From Linnemannia schmuckeri (Eukaryota; Mortierellomycota; Mortierellomycetes; Mortierellales; Mortierellaceae): a DNA stretch of 64,000 nucleotides. Location: assembly GCA_029449235.1 (NCBI GenBank), contig JANATG010000006.1, positions 1,302,001 to 1,366,000 of the forward strand, in the 5' to 3' direction. The notes below the pieces were generated by a model that saw nothing but the letters and a program-made list of their open reading frames with translations, did not search any database and had not been told where the DNA came from. Shown piece by piece: positions 10,969 to 21,122 of the stretch; positions within the stretch are counted from its first letter, which is position 1, and each line of letters opens with the position of its first letter. Made by a program: the position numbers and the translations under genes.

Positions 10969-13800
10969 CTAAGGCGACAGCTCGCCATACCAATCCTCCA
11001 AAAACTCCCGCAACAGCCCTCTAATCCCAATCACATTCTTCTGGTCCTCCTCTTCCTCAGTAACAACCCCGCCATTCATACTCAGTATCTGGTGCGGCTT
11101 ATTCCTCCGTCATCGTCATGCAAGCTCGCAATAATTCTTTTGGTATCGTGCAGGTGCTCAAATACGCCAAAGGCGCGGTGCGATGTCCCAGTCACAAAAT
11201 TGTACCGGTACAGATCTTGGATGATACGGAGGTGGGCTTTGGGGTTTGTTTTTGAGGAGGGGAGGATGGCTGGGATCCCACGCGTGTGTCTGCTGTAGAC
11301 GACGGGTTTTTATTTCCATTTGTTGTTGCTGTTGTGACTGTATTTGTGGTGTAGTCGTTCGCGATATTGTCTCGCTGTTCCACGGAAATAGCGCGTGATA
11401 GTTTTAGTGATGGCTGTCGCTGTTTTTTGGAAGAACCGCGTCTCAGTCGACCAGCTTTGGGGTCGACAACGGAAGGAGGGCTGAAGGGCACCCGATCACC
11501 CCAGCCATCATCCTCCGCATCCTCAATCCGCTCATGAAAATGCTCCACTCTCCGGTCTTTCTGCAAAGCTAACTGGGGCAAACAGTCTCCACAATGGTAC
11601 ACTTCAAACGCCAACCGCTTAAATACCTTCTCGCCCTCCTCCTGGGAAAGTGTCCCATGGCGCGTCACAAACTTGGGACTCAGACAGAACGTGAGGTCAA
11701 AGTGACAGAATCGATTCGCGGGTGATACGACATGTTCGGCGTAAATGGGTCAGGTTTGTTTTGTCGCGTTGTCAATATCCATAGAAATCGAAGTATCGGC
11801 CCTGGTCATCAAAAAGGACAGTCCATTCATCCCCGAATATATCTATACGTGACCTCGGACGGCTGCCCTGCTCCCCGGACCCGGTCCTGTCCAGTACATC
11901 CTCATGGTTGGTCAGAGAGTGTGACCTATCTCCTATCCGGTGTGTGTTGACACAATCGCCATTGTTGGTCCAGTCCATGACCAACGCCACCAACGCCCAC
12001 CGTTCCTTCCACTCCAGAACCCTATTCTCATTATAGTCAACCCTATACTTCCAAAACGAGCGCAGCTGCGTCTCCCGGAGTCGTTCAATCGTATAATGGG
12101 CCAAAAAAAACATAGTTTGCGACCCATGCCCATCATGGCTAAGTCGAACCTCGACTTTTCTGACTGGAAAAACACCTTGGGCCAGATCGCCTCTGCTCCA
12201 GCCAGGATGGACCAACTGGCAACATTGCCAATGTGGGCAATATAGGGCCGGTACCGGAACTCAAACCGCCTGGAGAGGTGGAAATTGGCATATCGGATGC
12301 TGTCGTCGTAGCCGCGAGAGAGCGGGTCGCCGCTGCTATGATGGATATGGTAGGGTGACGCTCTTAAGTGATAAATAGGTTGGAAGACAAAACCGTACTG
12401 GAGTGTCCAGAACTTTACCTGTGCCATTGGCGTCCCAAAGAAAATGTCGTCGTTGAGGTAGACAAGCAAAAAAGTCAAAAAAACATCTCAAATGGGTATA
12501 TCATATACATTAATGCATGGACTTCCCGCGATTTTTAACGACATAAAAAGGAGAACAAAATCAATGGTACATACCACGTCGCTAAGGCCAGGGATGCGAT
12601 AAAGCTGACTCTCGAAGGTGGATGGGTTGTAGATGGAGAGGATGTCCTTGTGCTTGAAGGTAGCCGGGTGATGGACTACATTGATCCGTTCCCGCGTTGT
12701 TGCAGATCGATTCAGCCACGACGGCACCTGTCCTATCTCTTGGCCTGGTTCGACTTTTTTTGGGGATGAATAGTCATATCGGCGCGTTAGAATCGACGAC
12801 AGTAAAAGTATCCACTCAACGCGCCTTTTCTGCCATTTTTTCCTTCTCGTTCTCCTTTTCCTCTTGATTCTGGTCTTTGTACTCCGCTTCTTTAACGCCG
12901 GTGCTAGGATGCTCAAAACCGGGCACCTTCTCCTCTGCTGACTCCATGCTTGTCCCGCCGTTCTCCTCCTTCACAATCAACTCTCTGCTTCCCACTCCAC
13001 CTACTTGTTCCTCCACCACTGCGTCGCCGTTCTGCATAATCTGCCAAAGACTCCCTTCAATCAAGTCCGCTGAGACAATGTAGATCTTGCACACAACCTC
13101 GCTCCCAAACATAAACGTCGACCGAACAGAGTGCAAAAGTTCATTGTTGTCCCTAAACCGATGTGCCATTTTATCCTCCACCTTGTTGTCATTGCTTTTG
13201 TTGTTGTTGAGTTTGGAGTTATTATTGGCGGTAGTGGTGTTGTTGAACTTGGAGCTGATTCGGCAAGGGGCTATTTCCTATTGGACATAAAGGTTTTTGT
13301 TGTAAGCCCACCTGCAGTTGCTGTTATAGTTGCAGCCCTTCCTATCCAAATATCCATCTTGTCCGCGCTGTCCGTCTCATCTGCCACATTAGAGTCGTTG
13401 GTATAATATTCCCCATCCTCGCCCTTGATGTTGTCGGCATCAAAGTGTTCTCGAGTGTCACCATCCTGGTAGAGTACCTTATCGACGGTGTTGGATATGA
13501 ATCGCGAAAGGTGGTGGTTGGTCCAACTTGTAATCGACCGCAGCCTTTCACGTCCTTGTTCGCCCCTTTCGCTCTGCTCCTGTATCCGAGGCGGTGACGG
13601 ATCCTGATGACTGTCACTGCTGCTGCTGTTGATTGCAGAGATATATGACAGGGGTAAACTCTGGCTGAGAATGATCCATTGTGTGATCAAGACCGCTGCG
13701 GTGACCAGGAACAGATCCGTCGAGTGTACCAGGGAAAGTAAACATCGCTCCTTTAATCGTCGTCGTCGGCGTGGGGGATGCTGGTTTGATCGAAAGCGGG
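10969..13800 (-). pseudogene. Decayed Stealth-family sugar-phosphate transferase
   Basis: Collinear pieces of a fungal Stealth protein (hexose-1-phosphotransferase-like, related to GlcNAc-1-phosphotransferase) lie on the minus strand in several frames. In order these are: a possible membrane anchor near 13700; CR2 start RFRDNNELLHSVRS (about 13105-13170) with KIYIVSADL; PSWLN to IPGLSD (12575-12732); VYLNDDIFFG (about 12440-12465); CR3 RPYIAHIGNV (about 12235), continuing as FFLAHYTIERLRETQ in another frame; an EF-hand-like DYNENRVLEWKE; HCGDC (about 11590); then RYNFVTGTSHRAF and a final LREFLEDWYGELSP ending with a stop at 10969. Frames change near 12160, 11750, 11270 and 11070 with no possible intron. 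One apparent intron (12733-12820) still joins in phase. No upstream ATG or CR1 (YTWVNG-type) motif is found. A live gene with many sequencing errors is less likely, because neighbouring genes are intact. Confidence 0.75.
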
Positions 13801-15593
13801 TGAAGTAGGCTATGAAATAACAAGGGACGAAAGTATAACGAAGCAAAGTGGAAAAAAGGAGCGTGGAAAAATAAATCAAGGATAACTCCTTTGTCTCTCT
13901 TGACCCTTGAACCACAAGTACTTGTTGCTCCTCCTCTCCTCCTATCTGTGATAATTGAAAGCTTTATCCAAAAAAATGCATTGTCAACAGGGTAGGTGGA
14001 TGGTATGCTTAAGCAAGCTCAAACGCTCTGGCCATGGACTGTGTACGACCCTCGAAAGTCGGTTCCTGGATATTGAAATGCTGACGCACAAAGACAAGGT
14101 GCCACTTCCCACATTCATATGCTGTATGCTGAAATCAAGGGAGGTTGTGAGGCAGGTTGGATGGCTTGATGGCGGAATGTATTGTTCCCTGGCGGGAAAT
14201 AACTGCATCTCTTTACCACAACTGTTGACTTGGCTTGTCAGAAAAATAATTAATGGTATCTTCATATGCAACAGCGAGGTGCAAGAGATTGGTCCCTGTA
14301 GAAAGGAAAACGAAAGACGAAATTAAGAAAACATATTTAATTAAGCATGGAACGCCATGAAACCTAGAGACATCGCCTGCACGGGCATCGCAACCAAGAG
14401 CCATTACCCCATGCGGCCATATCTTTCTCTTTCCTCTGTCTTTTTTTTGTTTGTTAGACTGTAGATGATCTATGGATATATGATAATATGAAAGAGATAA
14501 TTCGCTGATCCTCATTGTTCGTTTGAGAGCTTGCAGCTCCGTGTTTTTTTACCTTTTCGCCTTTCGTTTTTGTGGTTGCGTTGTACATAGTAGTCGTCAT
14601 CGTGTGCAAGGTCGATATCGCTTATTATCGTCTCCTGAAATTTCTCCAAGGACCCTCGCTTTTCCTAGTACCCATCGAGGACGGACTGGGTCCATTATGA
14701 GTAAAGAGTATCCTATCTTGTCCTGAGCGTAAAGAAAAAAAATTAGAAAAAGGCTGAGCCACAGAGGCACCACAAGAACAAAAAAAAAAGCTAACTTGGC
14801 ACCTTTCTTGTCGCATCGATAAACAAGGCGATGTCGAGGAGATTTGATTCCATTCTGCTCTCTTCTTTTTTTTTCTTGTTCATAGAAACCATTCTTTTTC
14901 TTTCCTTCGGGGAAATCATGCTATTCGCTCGAGGAACTTAAAAAACGAAGGTAAGAAGATTGACGAAGAGTGGACGGCAACAAAATTCTAGTGCAGTCAG
15001 TGAAAAGTGAGAATATCCCTCTGCTCGGACCTTTTGCGTAAGGAAGTATTTAATATTTTTCTTTTATCCTTCAAACAAGGATGAATGAAGATCAGTTGCA
15101 CAGAGCAAGAAAGAAAAGCACAAGACGTCTGGATTCCAATACCGGGCTGGTACCACACCCCATCACTCTTTTCTGTCTCTTGAGTCTTGCTCTCTCTTGC
15201 TGTGTCCCAGATGAGATCTGACAATCCACCATGCTTTTGTTGTCCGACAGCACGGATGTGTCATCCAGCAGAAAAAGGACAATGTATAAGAAGTGCCCAT
15301 CCTCCTTCCTTTCGTTTCTTTCCTTTGTCTCTTTCTTCTTCATCGTATTTTGCCACCAAATAGTAATATATACTATATAGACTCTTTTCTGTGTTTCCTT
15401 GATCAGCATTGTTATTGATAGTCTTCTACCACCAACTCCATCACCAGCAGCCCATTCCATTGGATCATATACCTCATATCCTCATTTCCCATCACTCATT
15501 CATCATCATACCTTTCTTGTTTCTATACAACAACCGACCCAACATTATAATTTTGCAATATTTCCTCCGTGCGCGCCTTTTCTTTCTTTTTTT

Positions 15594-15628
<35 letters not shown>

Positions 15629-16445
15629 CCCTTCCATCACTAGTCCACTGATAATAGTCATCGCCATCATCACACTCGAATACCCGAAAGTCTAATACAC
15701 AAGAACAACAACAACAGACAGACAGACAGAAAAGAGCCCTGTCCTTCTCTCCCTCCCCCACGCCCCCACGCCCCTTGTACCAATCCTATCCTACCCTATC
15801 CTAAATCCAATCGACTTTTTCTTTTTCTTCTTCTTCTTCCTTTATTCCCCCAGACAATTTCCTCTTGTGCTTTTCCCTCTCTCGCTCTCACTTGTTTCAG
15901 CCAGACACGCACCCACCACTTTCTTTCTTGCTCCACTCTCACTCCCACTCTCACTCCCACTCCCACTCCCACTCTCACTCCCACTCGACCTCATCTTCCC
16001 TCTCAACTCTACCCAGTCACCTCACCCCCCCCTGGCTCCCGATTCGTTGTGTTTCTGCCTTCTATAGTCTTCCCTTCTGTGCTGTCTGATATTCCCTGGA
16101 TTTTTTTGTTCATAAATCCATCCATCGTCCCGCTCTCTCTTCTTTTTGGCTCTTCTTTACCTTTCCCTTCTTTTTCTCCCCCCCTCTCTACCGCCTTTCC
16201 CTTTTTCCCTTTCTTCTTCCTTCCTCCCCTTCTTTCTTTTCCTTCTACTTTCTACTTCTTCCTCTTTGTCACCCTTTCGTCACCATCTTCTCCTCCCTCT
16301 CCTCCCTCTATCTTTTGTTCATACCCTCATTTTTCTTATTTCCTCCTCTCTGTCGGCTGTTATTCATCTCTACCCCTCTCCTCCCCCCACCACTCCTTTC
16401 TCCGCTATTGACAAACAATCAACAATAGAAAAATTGTAATCGACC
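13801..16445. other. Intergenic region with long pyrimidine-rich leader
   Basis: No supported gene. From about 15400 onward the + strand is extremely C/T-rich, with a 33-T run at 15596-15628 and a CCACTC-type repeat. This is typical of a fungal promoter and long 5' UTR feeding the RNA-binding-protein gene at 16446. Confidence 0.5.
15932..15986 (+). repeat. Hexanucleotide CT-rich microsatellite
   Basis: About nine imperfect copies of a six-base unit alternating CTCACT and CCCACT. It lies about 460 nt upstream of the RRM-protein start codon, within the presumed 5' UTR or promoter. Confidence 0.85.
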
Positions 16446-18931
16446 ATGGCCATCCACTCCATCTCAACATTATCCTCCACCTCCGTCTCCGCCTCCTCTT
16501 CTTCCTCCCCTTCTCCTTCTCCAACAGCCACATCCTCCCCTACTCTCTCTTCCCCTTCCACCACCACAACCACCCCGGCCTCGCACTGTTCTCCCTCTGC
16601 TAAGGATACCGCTCACAACGGCCTCTTCTCCCTCACCAATAACAACACCTTCAACAACAGCAACCACCACTCCATCTTTGAGGAACACGACCCCGCACTC
16701 CCCAGAGGTATCAACATCTTCAACAGACACAACTCCGTTTCCCACCACGATGGTGTCTCTGACCCCTTCGGCCTCTCCGACTACTTCTCGTCAAGCGTCC
16801 CCAAGGCCAATCTTGCCTCCTCCAACTCTATCCACATCGGCTCCCTCTCCAACGGACTCAGCGGACTCAGCCTCGCTGCCCAGGGTCTTTCTAGCAACAA
16901 CAACAATAATAATTCTCCCACGGAAGAGATCTCGACCATCTTTGTCGTCGGATTCCCCGAGGACATGCACGAGCGAGAGTTCCAAAACATGTTTGTCTTC
17001 ACCCCTGGCTTCGAAGCCGCCACTCTCAAGATCCCTCAGCGTGAACAACAGGAAGACGATGCCTTGACCCTTGGCGTCAACGGAGTCAACCCCCGCAAAC
17101 AGATTGTAAGTTTACTTTTTTTTTCTTTTGTGTTAGTTAGCGTGGGCTCAAGGGAACTCTGAGAAAGACTGAGGGGAAAAAAGGATGAACAACCACGAGA
17201 CTCCCACAAAGCAACAAAAAAGAAGCGATGAAAAGCGGGGGAGGTGGAGAAAAAGGAAGACAGGATTCTACTCCAAACTATTGGACTGAAACGGAGCACT
17301 GTCTACAAAAAAAAAAAAAAAAAAAGGCAGGATTCTATTTTACTCAATTGCATTGCTACTGTGCACTGTCAACAGATAAAGAAGCAGGACTCTATTCTAT
17401 TCAACTGGACTGTAACAAAGCTCGGTCAACGGATGGAAAAGAAGAGTGAGGAAACGATCATACTCCACTCCACTCCACTCCACTCCACTCCGGCGTACTG
17501 CAAAGCACTTTCACCTGATGGAAAAAAGAACATAGGCTCCACTGCACGGCAAAACAATATCGACTCACACGATTTGTCATACCCGCCTCTTTATTCTCTC
17601 ATTCTTTTATTCTCCCACAGATTGGCTTCGCAAAGTTTCGCTCTCATCAGGAGGCTCAGCAGGCGATTGCCGTGCTCAGTGGCCGCAGGGTCGATGCCGA
17701 GAAGGGCTCTCTTCTCAAGGCCGAGATGGCAAAGAAGAATCTCCACACTCGCAGGGGTCTCTCCAACGAGCTGGTCGCCACTCCCGGCCCCAGCCTGACC
17801 TCAGCCTCGTCCTGGGCAGTTTCAGCTCCCATTGGTTCCACCTCGATCCACCCTGTCAACATCGCGAAGAAGGCGCCCCACCCCCTTCAACACCGCAACA
17901 GTCTCGCTGGATCCGCCGCCTATGACGCCTTCCACTCCGTCCCCTGCAGCCCCGCCCTGCCCAGCGATCTCCTCTCGCCCAACGACTACGCCAGCAGCTA
18001 CGATTTCTACGCCGATGTCTACGCCCCAAACAACCTCGCCAACCTTACCTTTGCAGAGTCTTTTGGCGGTCGTTATCAGCAAGCCATCAATCAGCAACAG
18101 CAGCAACAGTCGTCTGACATTTCGTCCTCTTTCTTGGGCCGACAGAATGCGTTTGATATGAACAGAGTCGACCCCTTGTCCATGGGAAGCTTCAGCAACA
18201 ACATTGGCGGACTGGCCGGCTCCATCTCAGGATCATTCTCCAGCTCGTTTAGCAACCGTCATGGCGGTCTTGCTGGAACCCAGCGTCTCAACAAGGGCTT
18301 CTTGGACATGGATGAGACTCCCACATCGACCATGGCGTACCTCTCAAAGTCGATCCCTGCCCACACTGAGCGTGGATTTAACAATGCTCTTTTCAGCAAC
18401 ACTAACAACAGCAACAATGGCGACGACATGAGCGGCAACAGCCGATTCCAAGGAATGCCCATCTCGACTGCTGCTCCCAGCATGCCTTCGCCCGCAATGA
18501 CCTCTCCTGGGTTTCGCACTCCCGTCAACCCTGGCGACCAGAATCCTCCCTGCAACACCCTCTATGTCGGCAACCTCCCCATGAACACCTCTGAGGATGA
18601 GCTCCGTACGCTGTTCTCGCGCTGTGTCGGATACCGCCGTCTCTGTTTCCGCACGAAGTCAAACGGACCCATGTGCTTTGTCGAATTTGAGAACGTTGAG
18701 TGCGCCACTCAGGCGCTGAACGACCTGTACGGTAATCCCTTGAGCAACTCTGTCAAAGGTGGCATCCGTCTGAGCTTTTCTAAGAACCCTCTTGGTGTCC
18801 GCAACTCGACCGTCAACCAGGCCAGCGGCCTCGCTAACCAGCTTCACAACATGAACGGCATGGGCAACGGATCCGCCTCTTATCTGGATCGCCGAGACAG
18901 CATGACCGCCATGTTCGAGCAGCACTACTAA
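16446..18931 (+). CDS. Two-RRM RNA-binding protein, Whi3/Scw1 family
   Basis: Two exons (16446-17105 and 17621-18931) encode 656 aa, with a phase-0 GT-AG intron that splits RRM1. RRM1 spans about residues 168-255 (TIFVVGFPEDMHE as RNP2, IGFAKFRS as RNP1). RRM2 spans about 533-615 (NTLYVGNLPMNT as RNP2, MCFVEFEN as RNP1) and ends with GGIRLSFSKNPLGVR, a block I recognise from Whi3/Scw1 proteins. The N-terminal 160 residues are Ser/Thr/Asn-rich and the linker is Asn/Ser/Gln-rich, as expected for a condensate-forming RNA-binding protein. Family members bind mRNAs controlling the cell cycle (Whi3) or cell-wall integrity (Scw1); the targets here are unknown. Two RRMs fit Scw1 better than yeast Whi3, which has one. 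The ATG at 16446 is preceded by a very pyrimidine-rich leader. Confidence 0.88.
17259..17530 (+). repeat. Degenerate tandem repeat (about 60-nt unit) inside an intron
   Basis: Three to four diverged copies lie within the 515-nt intron of the RRM gene. They begin near 17259, 17327, 17384 and 17459. Each contains a CAGGAxTCTAxTxxA-like start, a middle ACTG-rich part and an AAAGA-like purine end, with a poly-A expansion in the first copy and an ACTCC expansion in the fourth. Confidence 0.65.
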
Positions 18932-19732
18932 GCAAGCGAGACCGAGTCTCTTGCCTATTTTTGCTCAATCGACATTTTTCCTCCTCTTCTTCCATTTTCT
19001 CTAACTTTGCATCTATCCCCACTCTTCACTCGTTTATTTTTTTTTCATTTTCTCCTCTTCTCTGACTCGAAACATTGCAAAGTGACGGACAGCAGAGTCC
19101 TTCCATTTTGTTTATTCCATATATCCTGGCAACGATTTGCCTTTTATTCTTTTTGCATTTTACAAAAAAAAAAAACATATTTGTGGCATACATAGCATTT
19201 CTCATAGCATTCGTTTTAGTCTTTTGCTTTTCATTCTCTCTCTTTTATCTACTCTGTCAAGAACTCCTCCTCCAATACTCTTGATTCCTGGATCTAAATA
19301 AGAAATGGCAAGTTAATGATCTTTACTCTTTCATGACCCTTCAAAAATAATTATATCTCCAACCTTTTCATAATTTATTCAATCGGGCATTTCTTTTCAA
19401 TTGCTGTTTCGATATGCCTTTGTTTGTTTGAATTTGTTTGGACAGGTCGATGGAACGGAGGATTTGATCGGAGCGCAAGGGAATAGAATCCCCCATCCGA
19501 GATGGGCAACGAAGCAAAAAGAGATCGGAGCAAAAGTGTTGAACAGAAGCCCACGGTGGGTTTATCAGGAACCGAAGGAGAAAGAAAGCTTGAGGAATCG
19601 ATTGATATGAAGGCAGGATATAAAACCGGACGCTTTGTTCGTTCAACTAATACGCCCCCTCTCAGTCTCCTTCTCCTCCTACTCTTCCTCCTCCCTTTTT
19701 TCCTCCTCCTTCCCCTCTAGAGATCTTGCCGC

Positions 19733-19764
<32 letters not shown>

Positions 19765-19766
19765 CA
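18932..19766. other. Intergenic region
   Basis: 3' UTR of the RRM gene followed by a short promoter. No gene motif is seen. A 30-A run (19734-19763) sits three bases upstream of the next start codon. Confidence 0.5.
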
Positions 19767-20276
19767 ATGATCCTGAAATATTTGTCGAGTTTGAGGTTGA
19801 TTCTCATACTTGTCCTTGCTGCTGCTGGTCCCGTCCTTGCGACCACTGTTGAAGCCTCTGTTGCTGCCACGGCTACGACCCCTCCTTCTACGGCCAACTT
19901 GGGTCCCTCGAGGCCCATACCCATGATCAAGTCTCTCATGGCTGTCGACCCTTCCTCGTCCTCTTCGCCTCAGACGCCATCCCAAACCACTACAGAAGAA
20001 CCGACAGGACAAGACGAAGGCGCTGAAGAAGCTTCCGGTGAGAGACCGTCGAGTATTCGTAGGGTCTCTGGATGGCCGCCATCGTTGAAGATTGAGATTG
20101 ACGAGCTGGAGGTTGGTGGGTTAGCGACCCCGTCTGTCCAGACGTTACTCCGGAACTTGAAGAGTGGGTTCATTAACTTTGGGAATGTTGACCTTGGCTC
20201 TTCTGGTTCTGGCGCTGGACCTGCTGAGGCCGGTTCAAGTGGGGTCGAGGCTGGTCAAGTCGTCGAGTATGCTTGA
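19767..20276 (+). CDS. Small secreted protein, orphan
   Basis: A single exon of 169 aa. The first 26 residues form a clear signal peptide: a basic start, then a hydrophobic core LILILVLAAAG, with likely cleavage after VLA. The mature part is Ser/Thr/Pro/Glu-rich to about residue 95. A short conserved-looking amphipathic segment follows (WPPSLKIEIDELEVG, then TLLRNLKSGF), then a Gly/Ser/Ala tail. There are no cysteines in the mature protein, so it is not a typical cysteine-stabilised effector. The tail is not an obvious GPI signal because it lacks a terminal hydrophobic stretch. Function is unknown. The open frame extends 5' of the ATG, but the codons there are a poly-A run and pyrimidine tract, so the ATG at 19767 is preferred. 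Confidence 0.6.
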   Translation: MILKYLSSLRLILILVLAAAGPVLATTVEASVAATATTPPSTANLGPSRPIPMIKSLMAVDPSSSSSPQTPSQTTTEEPTGQDEGAEEASGERPSSIRRVSGWPPSLKIEIDELEVGGLATPSVQTLLRNLKSGFINFGNVDLGSSGSGAGPAEAGSSGVEAGQVVEYA

Positions 20277-21122
20277 AAAAGGAATGCCATTTATCAGTCG
20301 CAATGACGATTCTTGTATTGCTTGCTCCACAGCAGGTACTCTTTTCATGAAAGAAAAATAAAGAAGCTTTTTGCCGCCATTTTGTGGGAATACGGAATCC
20401 TAATGTCCATCATATCCAAACTCCACAACAACGAGCTAGAGGTTCTTTGTACGCTTCACCCAGTCTCCTATTTGTTATTATGCATTAGTTTATATCATAG
20501 CGTTCGAAATGTAAGCAACATTCTTGTGCATTGACATCATATTATTTTGGCGAGAGCATTGTCAACATGTCATAAGCTCTCCATCGCTTTGTTTTGTGGT
20601 GTATTTTTGCAGGCAGTGTGACCAAGAGAATGAACGAAGATAGTTAGCGTATAGTTCATAATGAACAACGAAGACGAAGGTAACGTCATGGTCCCTCTTC
20701 CTTCGCCATCGAGTCTCGATTTCGGTCCAACAGTCGGACCCACGGGGAAATATTGATAGCATTGTTTTACATTGAGCAAAAGATGATCTTATTGATGTTC
20801 CAGGGGGCGGTAAGACCCCTCACCCCCCTGCTTAGTTGCTTTCTGCTTTCATTCTTCGTTTTGTTGTGAGCCTGCTGACAGTTGCATTGTCGTTGTTGTT
20901 GTCGTTGTTGTTGTTGTTGTCGTTGTTATCATTCCCGCCATTTTTGTTTTGTTTATCATTCCATGCATTTAATATCTTCAAACTTCTCTCTTCCTTTTCA
21001 CTTCTCTTCTTTTCCCTTTTTGCTACCCTCTCTCCCATACACTCTTCTTTACTTCTCTTCTATCACCATCAACTACCTTAACCTAACCACCTGCTTTTTT
21101 TGTATTCAAAAAACCAAAAATC
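20277..21122. other. Intergenic region
   Basis: No gene is supported. A GTT/GTC-rich stretch (about 20885-20930) and CT-rich sequence precede the Slm1-like start and look like promoter and leader. Confidence 0.5.

Noticed and set aside
15932..15986. CRISPR-like or telomere-like repeat
   Set aside because: The units are six-base CT-rich microsatellite copies with no spacers and no telomeric motif.
15399..16439. Several + strand Pro/Ser/Phe/Leu-rich ORFs
   Set aside because: They arise from the pyrimidine-rich leader; composition alone keeps the frames open.
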